From contig NC_011989.1 in the NCBI RefSeq assembly GCF_000016285.1, positions 2,545,001 to 2,609,000 on the forward strand: a DNA stretch of 64,000 nucleotides, read 5' to 3'. The notes below the pieces were generated by a model. It saw only the letters and a program-made list of their open reading frames with translations. It was not told where the DNA came from and searched no databases. The position numbers and the translations under genes were made by a program. Below are positions 35,657 through 45,418 of this stretch, piece by piece; the first letter of the stretch is position 1, and each line of letters begins with the position of its first letter. Origin of the DNA: Allorhizobium ampelinum S4 (GTDB lineage: Bacteria > Pseudomonadota > Alphaproteobacteria > Rhizobiales > Rhizobiaceae).

Positions 35657-37693
35657 TTATGAATTGTGACCATAAGCCGGTCCCTTGACACGGCCCGACA
35701 TCACGCCAAAGCCATCGATGATCGCTTCCTGGTTCTCCATCCGAACGATTTCCAGCTGCACTTCCTGCAAAACCGACATCAGCCCGTCGATCCGCCCGGC
35801 ATCATCCGCCTCGGTCGCCTCGGCAATCTCACGTTCCAGTTCGATGCGCTGGCGGCGCAGCGCCTTGGCGCGCTTATGCAATGACAGCGCCTGTGTATAG
35901 CCCTCGCGGGCATCTTCCAGCGCCGCCACCGTGGTTGCCGTCCACAGCCTGGCATTGCGGATCTGCTGGTCCAGCGCCTTCAACAGCGCATCGAAACCGC
36001 CCGACATCAACCGCTCATATAGATCCTCACGGGTCAGTTGCGCCCCGGTTTGCGCAACAGCGGTCAGCACCGCAGGCCAAAGCCTTTGCAGATCACGGCT
36101 GTCGAAATCGATGCAGGAAATCTCGTCATAATCCTCCTGCAACAATTGCGGATGATTGACGATGGTCAGCGCCAGCACGCTTTCGCGCAGGCTGGGCTGG
36201 TCATGGCTGCGGCTGACCATGCCCGACCGCGTCAGCCGGTCGGAGGCCATCGTGCTGCCGGGACGCTGGCCAGCCGGTGCGCCGCGACCACCCGCATTGT
36301 TTTGAAAACGGCCATTGCCGGGCCGGTTGCCGGTAAAGCCACCACCACCACGCTCGAAATTGCCGCGCCCGGCACGGCCAGCGCCCTGCCCCTGCCCCCG
36401 CCCCTGGAAGAACCCATAGAGCCGGTCCCTGACATTCTGCTGATAGTGGCGGCGCACATTCTCATCGGCAATGATATTGACGATCTGCTTTAACCGCGCC
36501 TCAAGCTCGGCGCGCTGCTCCGGCGTGTCAAAGCGACCCTGGCCGGTTTCGCGCAGCCAGACCATTTCATCCAGAGAGCGGGCCTCGGCCAATACCCGGT
36601 CAAAGGGCGCGCGACCATCCTGCTTGACCAGATCATCAGGGTCCTTGCCATCCGGCAGCATGGCAAAGCGGACGCTTTTTCCGGGCTTCAGATGCGGCAG
36701 GGCGAGATCAACGGCGCGAAACGCCGCGCGTTGCCCAGCGCCATCGCCATCGAAACACAGCACCGGCTGCGGCGTCATTTTCCACATCAGTTCCAGCTGG
36801 TTTTCAGTCAGCGCCGTGCCCAGCGGCGCAACGGCATTTTCCACGCCCGCCTGATAGAGCGCGATCACATCCATATAGCCTTCGACGGCAATGATCGTCT
36901 CTGCCCCATCGGCGCCCTGAAGCGTCCGCCGGGCGCGGGAGTAATTATAGAGGACATTGCCCTTGTGAAACAGTTCCGTCTCGTTGGAATTCAGATATTT
37001 GGCCGGTGCATCCGGCGACATCGCCCGTCCGCCAAACGCAATCACCTTGTCGCGGGACGACAGAATCGGAAACATGATCCGGTCGCGGAAACGGTCATAG
37101 GATACCGGAATATCCGGCCCATGCACCACCAGCCCGCAGGCCTCGATCTGCTCCTTCGGCACACCTTTTCCGGCCAGATGTTCCTTCAGCGCATTGCGGC
37201 TTTCCGGCGCATAGCCCAGTCGGAAGGTCTCGATGGTGCGGCCCGACAGGCCACGCTCCCGAAGGTAAGCCCGGGCCTTGGCACCCTGGGCTGCCTGTAA
37301 CTGATCCTGGAAAAACAGCGTGGCCATTTCCATGACGTCCTGAAGGCTGGTGCGCTCGCGCTCACGCTCTATGTCGCGCGCATCCACCTTGGGCATGGCG
37401 ATACCGGCCATGTCGGCAATCCGCTCGACGGCTTCTGGAAAGTTCAGGCCTTCCAGATCGGTCAGAAAGCGAAAGTGATCGCCGGACACACCGCAGCCGA
37501 AGCAATGGTAACGGCCCTTGCGATCCTCACAGTGAAAGCTCGGGCTTTTTTCACCATGAAACGGGCAGCAGGCCCAGTAATCCCCGCGCGACACGTTGGT
37601 TTTCTTGCGATCCCACGGCACGCGCGCGCCAATCACGGCCGAAATCGGCACGCGGTCGCGGATCTCGTCGAGAAAGTCGTTTGAAAATCGCAT
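35657..37693 (-). CDS. dnaG: DNA primase
   Basis: 678 residues. The N-terminal zinc finger (CCPFHGEKSPSFHC...YHCFGCG, about 42-68) binds template DNA; the catalytic TOPRIM core includes VEGYMDVIALYQAG and CFDGDGAGQRA; a Gly/Arg-rich linker (about 435-490) leads to the C-terminal DnaB-binding domain. It makes RNA primers for Okazaki fragments. The start ATG at 37691-37693 fits the family (RFSNDFLDEIRDRVPISAVIG). It lies upstream of rpoD on the same strand. No defects seen. Confidence 0.98.
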   Translation of the reverse strand: MRFSNDFLDEIRDRVPISAVIGARVPWDRKKTNVSRGDYWACCPFHGEKSPSFHCEDRKGRYHCFGCGVSGDHFRFLTDLEGLNFPEAVERIADMAGIAMPKVDARDIERERERTSLQDVMEMATLFFQDQLQAAQGAKARAYLRERGLSGRTIETFRLGYAPESRNALKEHLAGKGVPKEQIEACGLVVHGPDIPVSYDRFRDRIMFPILSSRDKVIAFGGRAMSPDAPAKYLNSNETELFHKGNVLYNYSRARRTLQGADGAETIIAVEGYMDVIALYQAGVENAVAPLGTALTENQLELMWKMTPQPVLCFDGDGAGQRAAFRAVDLALPHLKPGKSVRFAMLPDGKDPDDLVKQDGRAPFDRVLAEARSLDEMVWLRETGQGRFDTPEQRAELEARLKQIVNIIADENVRRHYQQNVRDRLYGFFQGRGQGQGAGRAGRGNFERGGGGFTGNRPGNGRFQNNAGGRGAPAGQRPGSTMASDRLTRSGMVSRSHDQPSLRESVLALTIVNHPQLLQEDYDEISCIDFDSRDLQRLWPAVLTAVAQTGAQLTREDLYERLMSGGFDALLKALDQQIRNARLWTATTVAALEDAREGYTQALSLHKRAKALRRQRIELEREIAEATEADDAGRIDGLMSVLQEVQLEIVRMENQEAIIDGFGVMSGRVKGPAYGHNS

Positions 37694-37953
37694 TGGGCAA
37701 CCTTGAGGAATGATCTGGTTATATAGGAGGTATGAAAGACAAGCGCCACGGCTTTCATGGAATGTACCCGCTATTCACAGCGCTTCCCCCTTTGCGCCTC
37801 CCAAGCTCCAGCGTCTCCAATCCCTTTCCGGCATTTCGCCCATCATAAGGGCACATCCCATTCGACAATGAGGGAAATCACCGGGCCTCAAAAAGAGACA
37901 ACGGCTCCCGAGGAGCGAGTGTCGGGATTGACATTAAGCCCACGCCCGATATT

Positions 37954-37963
37954 TTATCGATAA
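37954..37963. promoter_or_regulatory. BioR-type operator, upstream of bioY
   Basis: TTATCGATAA, a perfect palindrome fitting the alphaproteobacterial BioR consensus TTATMKATAA, 33 bases before the bioY ATG. BioR is the GntR-family repressor of biotin genes in Agrobacterium and Brucella. Confidence 0.7.
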
Positions 37964-37995
37964 TTTTTCAAAATAGACAAAAAATTGGAGACAAC

Positions 37996-38574
37996 ATGGA
38001 CACTTCTCTTCTTTCTCGAGTCCATAAGAATAAATTTTCAATTTTTATCGATAAAATAATAGTTGTTTCAGCCGGCGTGCTGCTGATGACCTTGGCTGCC
38101 AAAGTGCAAATCCCCTTCTGGCCGGTCCCAATGACACTGCATACCTTTGCGGTGATGGCGTTCGCGCTGATGCTTGGGCCGCAGATGTCGCTGACCATCT
38201 TCACCACCTACCTGGCCGTCGGTGCTGTTGGTGCGCCCGTGTTTTCCGGCTCCCCGGAACGCGGCATCGGCCTTGCCTATATGGTGGGGCCAACCGGTGG
38301 CTATCTTGCCGGATACTGGCTTGCGGCGTGGCTAACCGGTTTGATCGGCCATGGACGCGGGCTGGCGATGCACCTTGTTGCCAGTTTTGCCGGTCTGGCA
38401 TTGGTCTATGCCGCAGGTCTCGTCTGGCTTGCCTTCTTCGTTCCTGCCGCAACACTGCTGTCCGTTGGGCTCCTGCCCTTTCTGGGTGGTGACCTGGTGA
38501 AATGTGTTCTTGCGGCGCTGATCGCCAGCCAGTGGCCATCAAAGGCAAAACGCCAGCAGGAGACGGAGCAATGA
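37996..38574 (+). CDS. bioY: Biotin transporter BioY
   Basis: 192 residues with about six membrane segments. The family pattern is clear: [18 protein letters not shown] near 33-50, the [16 protein letters not shown] block near 98-113 and [16 protein letters not shown] at the end. BioY is the substrate-binding (S) subunit for biotin; some work alone, others with an EcfAT module, which is not present here. GGAGAC precedes the ATG. The stop overlaps the bioB start (ATGA), so uptake and the last synthesis step are co-expressed, probably under BioR control. Confidence 0.93.
   Translation: MDTSLLSRVHKNKFSIFIDKIIVVSAGVLLMTLAAKVQIPFWPVPMTLHTFAVMAFALMLGPQMSLTIFTTYLAVGAVGAPVFSGSPERGIGLAYMVGPTGGYLAGYWLAAWLTGLIGHGRGLAMHLVASFAGLALVYAAGLVWLAFFVPAATLLSVGLLPFLGGDLVKCVLAALIASQWPSKAKRQQETEQ
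38045..38054. promoter_or_regulatory. Second BioR-type operator, inside the bioY coding start
   Basis: A second exact TTATCGATAA, within codons 17-20 of bioY and 91 bases from the first. The spacing is close to nine helical turns, so both sites may be bound on the same face. Confidence 0.45.
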
Positions 38575-39557
38575 GTGAGGCTGCGGGCGAAATTCGCAAC
38601 GACTGGAGCGTGGAAGAGATCGTTACCCTTCACAATCTACCCCTTCTGGAACTGATCGGCCATGCCAACGCTGTCCATGGCCGTCACCACAACCCGAATG
38701 TCGTGCAGAAGGCAAGCCTGCTGTCGATCAAGACCGGCGGTTGCCCGGAAGACTGCGCCTATTGCCCGCAATCGGCCCATCACCGGGAGGTGAAGCTGAC
38801 GAAAGATCGCCTCATGCAGCCAGAAACCGTGCTGGCGCTTGCAAAGCGGGCGAAGGATGCCGGTGCCGAGCGCTTCTGCATGGGAGCCGCATGGCGGCAG
38901 GTGCGCGATGGCAAGGAGTTTGACGCCGTACTGACCATGGTGCGCGGCGTTCGCGATCTCGGCATGGAAGCCTGCGTGACACTTGGCATGCTGGAAAAGC
39001 ATCAGGCTGAGAAACTGGCCGAGGCCGGACTGACGGCTTACAACCATAATCTGGACACCAGCCCGGAATTTTACGGTGAGATCATCACCACCCGCAGCTA
39101 TGCAGACCGGCTGGAAACCCTGTCCATCGTCCGCTCTTTCGGCATCGACCTCTGTTGCGGCGGCATTATCGGCATGGGCGAAACCATCCGCGATCGCGCC
39201 TCCATGCTCCAGGTGCTGGCATCGATGCGCCCACATCCCGAAAGCGTCCCGATCAACGCGCTGGTGCCTGTGGAGGGGACGCCGCTTGCCGCCATGCCGC
39301 GGATCGATCCGCTGGAACTGGTGCGCATGGTGGCAACGGCGAGGATTGTCATGCCGAAATCCACGGTCCGTCTGTCGGCCGGGCGCTCGACATTAAACCG
39401 GGAAGCGCAAATTCTTTGCCTGGTTTCCGGTGCCAACTCGGTCTTCTACGGTGATACGCTGCTAACCACGCCCAATGCCGGCATAGGTGAGGACGAAGCG
39501 CTGTTTGCCGCCATCGGCGCATTGCCACACGAGGCTGCGCCACTCGCCGCAGAATAA
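38571..39557 (+). CDS. bioB: Biotin synthase
   Basis: 328 residues from the ATG at 38571 overlapping the bioY stop. Radical-SAM cysteines are Cys58, Cys62 and Cys65 (GCPEDCAYC). Downstream blocks such as [19 protein letters not shown] and the end [13 protein letters not shown] fit BioB, including the Arg/Cys ligands of the second cluster. It inserts sulfur into dethiobiotin. The other bio genes (bioF, D, A) are not in the window, so bioB has been separated from them and paired with the transporter. Confidence 0.96.
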   Translation: MSEAAGEIRNDWSVEEIVTLHNLPLLELIGHANAVHGRHHNPNVVQKASLLSIKTGGCPEDCAYCPQSAHHREVKLTKDRLMQPETVLALAKRAKDAGAERFCMGAAWRQVRDGKEFDAVLTMVRGVRDLGMEACVTLGMLEKHQAEKLAEAGLTAYNHNLDTSPEFYGEIITTRSYADRLETLSIVRSFGIDLCCGGIIGMGETIRDRASMLQVLASMRPHPESVPINALVPVEGTPLAAMPRIDPLELVRMVATARIVMPKSTVRLSAGRSTLNREAQILCLVSGANSVFYGDTLLTTPNAGIGEDEALFAAIGALPHEAAPLAAE

Positions 39558-39601
39558 ACAAAGCAGGAAGCCGCTATAGATATAAAGCGCAGTAGCGACT
39601 T

Positions 39602-39627
39602 GTTGTGCGCCATCCATGGCGCACAAC
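39602..39627. terminator. Hairpin between bioB and yqeY
   Basis: Perfect 12-base arms GTTGTGCGCCAT / ATGGCGCACAAC with a two-base loop, between convergent stops. No T-run, so termination may depend on other features. Confidence 0.5.
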
Positions 39628-39649
39628 GCTGTATACGGAGGCTTCAGCC

Positions 39650-40105
39650 TTACTTCGTCAGCAATTCCTTCACCAAGCCGGACGCCTTGGCGAAATCCAT
39701 CTGACCGGCATAGCGTTCTTTCAAAGCGGCCATCACCTTGCCCATGTCGCGCACGCCTTCGGCGCTGATTTCGGTGATAATGCCGGAAATCGCTTCGCGG
39801 ACTTTATCGTCATCCATCTGCTCGGGCATGAAACCCTTGATGATCGCCACTTCCTCGCGCTCCTGGGCGGCAAGCTCGGGGCGGGCATTGTCTTCGTAAA
39901 TCTTGGCCGATTCCTCGCGCTGCTTCACCAGCTTGGCCATCAGCTGGAGGATGTCGTCATCGCTGGCCTCATCCTTGCCCTCACCGCGATTGGCGATATC
40001 GCGGTCCTTGATGGCCGATTGCACCAAGCGGATGGTGGAAAGCCGGCGGCTATCCTTGGCTTTCATCGCTTCCTTCAGCGCAGTCGTCAGATCCTCGCGT
40101 AGCAT
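39650..40105 (-). CDS. YqeY/GatB-related protein
   Basis: 151 residues from the ATG at 40103-40105 with AGGAGATGAA before it; the longer frame to 40207 has no support. It matches the YqeY family throughout: LREDLTTALKEAMKAKDSRRLST near the start, EVAIIKGFMPEQMDDDKV in the middle and MGKVMAALKERYAGQMDFAKASGLVK at the end. YqeY resembles the C-terminal tRNA-binding domain of GatB and is linked by neighbourhood to dnaG, rpoD and carA in many alphaproteobacteria. Its role in vivo is not settled. It is divergent from carA. Confidence 0.9.
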   Translation of the reverse strand: MLREDLTTALKEAMKAKDSRRLSTIRLVQSAIKDRDIANRGEGKDEASDDDILQLMAKLVKQREESAKIYEDNARPELAAQEREEVAIIKGFMPEQMDDDKVREAISGIITEISAEGVRDMGKVMAALKERYAGQMDFAKASGLVKELLTK

Positions 40106-40261
40106 GTCTTCATCTCCTTGGGTGACTGTGGAGCCCCTGGCCGCCGTTCGAACGGCACCGTGGCTCGCTTCAGGCGTGGTGATACCCCTCCCGGAGGCTC
40201 CGCGCAATGCGGGGGTCTTTCAAGACTTCAAGGGAAAACACCTCTTTTACCTGAGGAACAA

Positions 40262-40291
40262 TTGACCCGGCCTACGCTTCTCGTCTATGTA
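40262..40291 (+). promoter_or_regulatory. Candidate carA promoter
   Basis: TTGACC (40262-40267), 18 bases, TATGTA (40286-40291), followed by about 150 bases of leader before the carA ATG. The leader length leaves room for attenuation but no clear alternative hairpins were worked out. Confidence 0.45.
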
Positions 40292-40442
40292 CCATCGCCT
40301 GCACAGACATCGACATCAGGTTCCCGCACGCGCATCTTTTGCTGCGCGAGGAGCCTTGGCACACTTAGATACTGGCACACACAGATAGCCACGCGCCGCC
40401 GGTTTGCATCGGCCGGGGCAAGCGGCTGGAAAAGGAACGGAT

Positions 40443-41663
40443 ATGACCGCAACATCGCCATTGCCCACCGCAGCCTGGACAACAACCAAGCCGACAGCGC
40501 TTCTGGTTCTGGCTGACGGCACCGTCATCGAAGGTCAGGGCGTCGGCGCCACCGGCGATGTTCAGGCCGAGGTGTGCTTCAACACCGCGCTGACCGGCTA
40601 TGAGGAAATCCTCACCGATCCCTCCTATCTCGGCCAGATCGTTACCTTCACCTTTCCCCATATCGGCAATGTCGGCACCAATGAGGAAGACATTGAAGAC
40701 CTGACGCCTGCCGCCCGCCACGGCGCGGTCGGGGTGATCTTCAAGGCCGATATTACCGAGCCCTCCAATTTCCGCGCCACCAAGCACCTGGATACCTGGT
40801 TGAAGGCACGCGGCATGATCGGCCTGTCTGGCGTCGATACGCGGGCGCTGACCGCCTGGATTCGCGAAAACGGTGCGCCAAACGCCGTCATCGCCCATGA
40901 CCCGAACGGCAATTTCGACATTGAGGCGCTGAAGGCCAAGGCCAAGGCCTGGAGCGGGCTGGAAGGTCTTGATCTTGCCAAGGTCGCTTCCTCCGGCCAG
41001 TCCTCGACCTGGGGCGAAAAGCCATGGGTCTGGAATGAAGGCTTTTCCGAACTGGCTGACAAGGATGCCGATTATCACGTCGTCTGCGTGGATTTCGGCG
41101 TGAAGCGCAATATCCTGCGGCTGTTCACCGGCCTGAAATGTAAGGTCACGGTCGTGCCTGCCAATACCAGCGCCGAAGATATCCTGGCGCTGTCGCCGGA
41201 TGGCATTTTCCTCTCCAATGGCCCTGGTGATCCGGCGGCAACAGGGGAATATGCCGTGCCCGTGATCAAGGAACTGATCGAGACCGATATCCCGTTGTTC
41301 GGTATTTGCCTTGGCCATCAGATGCTGGGTCTGGCGCTGGGCGCCAAGACTGAGAAGATGCATCAGGGCCATCACGGCGCCAACCATCCGGTTAAGGATT
41401 TCACCACCGGCAAGGTGGAGATCGTCTCGATGAACCACGGCTTCGCGGTGGATTCGAAGTCTCTGCCGGAAGGCGTTGAAGAGACTCATATTTCGCTGTT
41501 CGACAACACCAATTGCGGCCTGCGCCTGACCGGCAAGCCGGTGTTTTCCGTTCAGCACCACCCGGAAGCATCGCCCGGCCCGCAAGACAGCCATTACCTG
41601 TTCCGCCGCTTCATCAACATGGTGCGCGAGAAGAAGGGCGAACCGGCTTTAGCCGAGCGCTGA
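40443..41663 (+). CDS. carA: Carbamoyl-phosphate synthase, small (glutaminase) subunit
   Basis: 406 residues from the ATG at 40443. The N-terminal domain (DGTVIEGQGVGATGDVQAEVCFNTALTGYEE) is the carA-specific part. The C-terminal class I glutaminase has its nucleophile in FGICLGHQM and the His/Glu in QHHPEASPGP. It releases ammonia from glutamine and passes it to CarB for arginine and pyrimidine synthesis. carB lies 7 kb downstream in the same direction with six genes between, a split seen in Rhizobiaceae. A terminator follows directly. Confidence 0.98.
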   Translation: MTATSPLPTAAWTTTKPTALLVLADGTVIEGQGVGATGDVQAEVCFNTALTGYEEILTDPSYLGQIVTFTFPHIGNVGTNEEDIEDLTPAARHGAVGVIFKADITEPSNFRATKHLDTWLKARGMIGLSGVDTRALTAWIRENGAPNAVIAHDPNGNFDIEALKAKAKAWSGLEGLDLAKVASSGQSSTWGEKPWVWNEGFSELADKDADYHVVCVDFGVKRNILRLFTGLKCKVTVVPANTSAEDILALSPDGIFLSNGPGDPAATGEYAVPVIKELIETDIPLFGICLGHQMLGLALGAKTEKMHQGHHGANHPVKDFTTGKVEIVSMNHGFAVDSKSLPEGVEETHISLFDNTNCGLRLTGKPVFSVQHHPEASPGPQDSHYLFRRFINMVREKKGEPALAER

Positions 41664-41691
41664 ACCACAGATAACAGCCGATGAAAAACAT

Positions 41692-41722
41692 AAGCCGACC
41701 AATCACTTGGTCGGCTTATTTG
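41692..41722. terminator. Terminator between carA and the MATE gene
   Basis: Perfect 12-base arms TAAGCCGACCAA / TTGGTCGGCTTA with a TCAC loop, then TTT. Placed between converging genes. Confidence 0.85.
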
Positions 41723-41759
41723 ATTCTCATGCAGAGCCTTATGACAAGACCAGAAAGCT

Positions 41760-43157
41760 TTACCGGCTCATCATCCGCATCTCGTGGCGCAGGCGCAGCC
41801 AGAACCGCAGCCCCATCATCACGGCAGCGCTGGAAAGCCCGATCAGGAAACCGAACCAGACGCCAAGACCGCCCATCCCCAAGGGAAACGCCATGAACCA
41901 GGCCAGCCCGAAGCCAATAGGCCAATAGGAAATCAGCGCCAGGACCATCGGCACGCTGGCATCCTTCAGGCCGCGCAGCAGCCCAGTGGCAACCGCCTGC
42001 ATACCATCGACCAGCTGGAAAATACCGGCGACCACCACCAGCGGCGCTGCATAATCCAGCACCGCCGCCGCATCACCGCGGCCACGGTCGAGGAACATTC
42101 CGCTCAATTCATTGGAGAAAAAGAAGAACAGCAACCCGCCGATCACCGAGATCAGGGCTGCCATGCTGACAACCGTGATGGACGCCCGCACCACATCGGT
42201 AAAATCGCCGCGCCCATGGGCAACGCCGATCCGCACGGTGGCGGCCTGCGCCAGCCCCAGTGGGATCATGAAAGCGATGGAGGCCAATTGCAGGGCAATG
42301 CCATGTGCGGCCAGTTCAATCGTGCCAATGCTGCCCATCAACAGGGAGGCAGCCGTAAACAGGCTGACTTCGGCCAACACCGTCACGCCAATCGGCAGGC
42401 CAAGCTTGATCACATCGCGCAACGCATCCCAATCGGGCCGCCAGAAGCGCACGAACAATTCGTATTTCCGGGTAACACTGTTGAAATGCAGATAGAGACC
42501 CATGGTGATCATGGCGAAGACATTGACCGAAACCGCCACCCAGGCAGCCCCCAGAATGCCGAAAGCCGGAAAGCCGAAATGGCCCAGCACAATGCAGTAA
42601 GCAAGGGCGGCATTCAGCACCAACGTGGCGATGGTGATATAGAGGACGATCTGCGCCCGCCCGATGGCGCTGACCAGCGCCCGCATCACCGCAAACATCA
42701 GCGCCACTGGCAGGCTCAGCCACATGATGCGGATATAGCTCGAGGCGAGCTCGACCACCTGCGGCACCTGCCCCAGGGCCAGCAACACATCACGCGAGTA
42801 ATGGAAGAGCGGCCACGTCACCACGCTATAGGCCAGCGACACCCACAGACCCATGCGAATGGAGCGGCGTGCCAGACGCACATCGCCCTTGCCATAGGCA
42901 TTGGCCACCATCGGCATGACGGCGATGGAAAAGCCGGAACCGAAAATGAACACCGTGAAGAAAAATTGCCCGGCCAGCACCAAAGCCGCCAGCGATTCGG
43001 CTCCCAGACGGCCGACAATCACCACATCGGTCGTGTGGATTGCCAGCTGCGCCAGTTGCGCCCCCGCCAGGGGAATGCCCAGCGCCAGCGTGGCGCGAAC
43101 ATGGCTAAGCCAACTTTCAATGGGCGCGCCAAGGCGCTGGGACGAGGCATAAGTCAT
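41760..43157 (-). CDS. MATE-family multidrug/metabolite exporter (NorM-like)
   Basis: 465 residues from the ATG at 43155-43157 (GGAAG ribosome site); a longer frame to 43325 is unlikely. Twelve membrane segments fall in two similar halves, opening with TLALGIPLAGAQLAQLAIHTTDVVIVGRLG, the MatE signature region. The second half begins around VIKLGLPIGVTVLAEVSLFT. Such transporters export cationic drugs or secondary metabolites by sodium or proton antiport. It is convergent with carA and has no obvious operon partner. Confidence 0.9.
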   Translation of the reverse strand: MTYASSQRLGAPIESWLSHVRATLALGIPLAGAQLAQLAIHTTDVVIVGRLGAESLAALVLAGQFFFTVFIFGSGFSIAVMPMVANAYGKGDVRLARRSIRMGLWVSLAYSVVTWPLFHYSRDVLLALGQVPQVVELASSYIRIMWLSLPVALMFAVMRALVSAIGRAQIVLYITIATLVLNAALAYCIVLGHFGFPAFGILGAAWVAVSVNVFAMITMGLYLHFNSVTRKYELFVRFWRPDWDALRDVIKLGLPIGVTVLAEVSLFTAASLLMGSIGTIELAAHGIALQLASIAFMIPLGLAQAATVRIGVAHGRGDFTDVVRASITVVSMAALISVIGGLLFFFFSNELSGMFLDRGRGDAAAVLDYAAPLVVVAGIFQLVDGMQAVATGLLRGLKDASVPMVLALISYWPIGFGLAWFMAFPLGMGGLGVWFGFLIGLSSAAVMMGLRFWLRLRHEMRMMSR

Positions 43158-43416
43158 GAGAACTTCCAAAACGAAAAAAAGCCGCTTCCAGTCTGGCTGG
43201 ACGAGCGGCGGGATTTCAGCATCGTATACCGGACATGGCGCATACAGGTCAGCTGCAATGCATATTTTCTTCTCAACCGACGTTTTTCTGCTCAACCGAC
43301 GGCGGCGTGAGGAAATAATATGCAATTGCCTCGGTACGTCAAAGCCGTGACGTTTTCAAGACACAAGCAGATGCTTCAGAAAAACTCGTCGTCTCATCAC
43401 AGTTGTTGATGGGCGA

Positions 43417-44319
43417 TCAACCGGGATCGCCATGCTGGCGGATATAATCGACGAAAACCCGCAAGGGTACGGGCATGTGGCGACGGCTATGATAATAGAG
43501 GAAGGGACCGGAAAACTCGTCCTCCCAATCGGTCAGCACCCTCTCCAGCCGTCCGGCATTCAAATCCTCGATCACGAAGTCCTCGAATGTGCCCATCATG
43601 CCAAGTCCGGCCCGCACTGCGGCCAGTTCGAGATCGACCGTCTCGGCGATCAACCGGGGTGGCGGGGAGACATTGATCGCCTCACCCTCGCGTTCGAAAT
43701 GCCATTCATTCACCCGGCCACTGTTGAAACGATGCAGAATGGAGCGGTGATGGATCAGGTCGCGCGGATGTTCCGGTCTGCCGTACTGCTCAAGATAAGA
43801 CGGTGCTGCCACGCAAACATAGCGCTGGCGGCGCGGGCCAATGGGAACCGCGATCATGTCCTGATGCAGCGCCTCTTCATAGCGGATGCCCGCATCGCAG
43901 CCTTCAGCCAGCACGTCGATCAAAGCATCGTTGACAGTCACCTCCAGCAAAATGTCTGGATAGGCGGCCAGAAAACCGGTCACAACAGGCGGCAGCACAC
44001 AGCGGGCGACGATACCCGGCACGTTAAGCCGTAACCGTCCGAAGGGGCGCTCGCGAAACTGGTTGATATCGTCAAGTGCCAGCTCGATATCGGCCAGCGT
44101 CGGCGACAACCGTTCCAACAGCCGCGCTCCGGCATCGGTCAGGGTCACGCTGCGGGTGGTGCGGTTCAGCAGCCGCACGCCAACCCGCGCCTCCAGCCGC
44201 CGCATCGCCTCGCTCAATGACGAGGCCGAAACACCGCGCAACTTTCCGGCTGCCCGGAAGTTTCTCAACCGGGCAATGGTGGCGAAGGCATCGAGATCGG
44301 CGAGCGGCAGATCGTTCAT
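43417..44319 (-). CDS. LysR-type transcriptional regulator
   Basis: 300 residues from the ATG at 44317-44319 (GGAATT before it). The N-terminal winged helix reads FATIARLRNFRAAGKLRGVSA and SLSEAMRRLEARVGVRLLNR, typical of the CrgA/YafC-like LysR branch. It is divergent from an aldo-keto reductase gene with 103 bases between, so it probably controls that gene in response to an aldehyde or quinone-like signal. The ligand cannot be read from sequence. Confidence 0.88.
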   Translation of the reverse strand: MNDLPLADLDAFATIARLRNFRAAGKLRGVSASSLSEAMRRLEARVGVRLLNRTTRSVTLTDAGARLLERLSPTLADIELALDDINQFRERPFGRLRLNVPGIVARCVLPPVVTGFLAAYPDILLEVTVNDALIDVLAEGCDAGIRYEEALHQDMIAVPIGPRRQRYVCVAAPSYLEQYGRPEHPRDLIHHRSILHRFNSGRVNEWHFEREGEAINVSPPPRLIAETVDLELAAVRAGLGMMGTFEDFVIEDLNAGRLERVLTDWEDEFSGPFLYYHSRRHMPVPLRVFVDYIRQHGDPG

Positions 44320-44422
44320 TGTGCAGAATTCCAAACAACACATACGGAATAAACAGGATTATCGCACAAAGCCAAACAGCGTAAACCTGTTTTCAGACAG
44401 ACAGCAGAAAAGGAAACTGGAT

Positions 44423-45412
44423 ATGCAAACGGTAAAACTTGGAAAATCCGGCCCTCAGACCTCGCGCCTTGGATTGGGATGCATGGGCATGTCAGGTATG
44501 TATGGGCCTTCCGACCGCACGGAAAGCCTCGCCACCCTGCACGCCGCCATTGATGCCGGGGTAACGCTGATCGATACCGGCGACTTCTACGGCATGGGCC
44601 ACAATGAAATGTTGATTGGAGAAGGGTTGAAGGGCGGCCTGCGCGACAAAGTGCAAATCAGCGTCAAATTTGGCGCTCAGCGCGACCCGGCGGGCGGCTG
44701 GATCGGGTACGACGCACGCCCATCAGCCGTAAAGACGGCGCTGGCCTACACGCTGCAACGGTTGGGCACCGATCATATCGACATTTACCGCCCGGCCCGG
44801 CTCGATCCCAATGTGCCGATCGAAGAGACCATTGGCGCCATCGCAGAGATGGTCCAGGCCGGCTATGTCAGGCATATCGGCCTGTCGGAAGTCGGCGCAG
44901 ATACCATCCGTCGGGCAGCAGCCGTTCATCCGATCGTTGACCTGCAAATCGAATATTCGCTGATATCCCGCGGCATCGAAGATCAGATCCTGCCGACCTG
45001 CCGTGAACTCGGCATCGGTATTACCGCCTATGGGGTTTTGTCGCGCGGTCTGATCAGCGGCCACTGGACCGCACCGACGGCACCAACGGATTTCCGCGCC
45101 CATTCTCCGCGCTTCCAGGGCGAGAATGCCAACCACAATCTGGCGCTCGTCGAAGCCCTGACGCAGGTTGCGTCGTCAAAAGGCATGACCACAGCGCAAG
45201 CCGCCATTGCCTGGGTGCTGGCCAAGGGCGAGGATATCGTCCCTTTGATTGGTGCTCGCCGCCGCGACCGGTTGAAGGAATCGCTTGGCGTGCTCGACTT
45301 TACCCTGTCACAGGAGGATATCGCCGCCCTCGAGGCGGCAGTGCCCAAGGACAGCGCCGCCGGTTCCCGCTATGCTGAAGCGCAAATGGCGCATCTGGAC
45401 AGCGAAAAGTAG
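44423..45412 (+). CDS. Aldo/keto reductase
   Basis: 329 residues from the ATG at 44423 with AAGGAAACT before it. TIM-barrel AKR marks: LGLGCMGMSGMYGPSD at the start, the catalytic DTGDFYGMGHNE (Asp and Tyr), the Lys in ISVKFGAQ, IGLSEVGADTIRRA and the cofactor end PLIGARRRDRLKE. It reduces aldehydes or ketones with NADPH. The block YRPARLDPNVPIEETIGA places it in the bacterial AKR group related to plant pyridoxal and auxin-type reductases. Likely regulated by the divergent LysR gene. Confidence 0.9.
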   Translation: MQTVKLGKSGPQTSRLGLGCMGMSGMYGPSDRTESLATLHAAIDAGVTLIDTGDFYGMGHNEMLIGEGLKGGLRDKVQISVKFGAQRDPAGGWIGYDARPSAVKTALAYTLQRLGTDHIDIYRPARLDPNVPIEETIGAIAEMVQAGYVRHIGLSEVGADTIRRAAAVHPIVDLQIEYSLISRGIEDQILPTCRELGIGITAYGVLSRGLISGHWTAPTAPTDFRAHSPRFQGENANHNLALVEALTQVASSKGMTTAQAAIAWVLAKGEDIVPLIGARRRDRLKESLGVLDFTLSQEDIAALEAAVPKDSAAGSRYAEAQMAHLDSEK

Positions 45413-45418
45413 CCGCCC

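Noticed and set aside
41784..43310. 508-residue rightward open frame over the MATE gene
   Set aside because: Antisense of a membrane protein gene: almost all His, Gln, Asp and Arg. Not protein-like.
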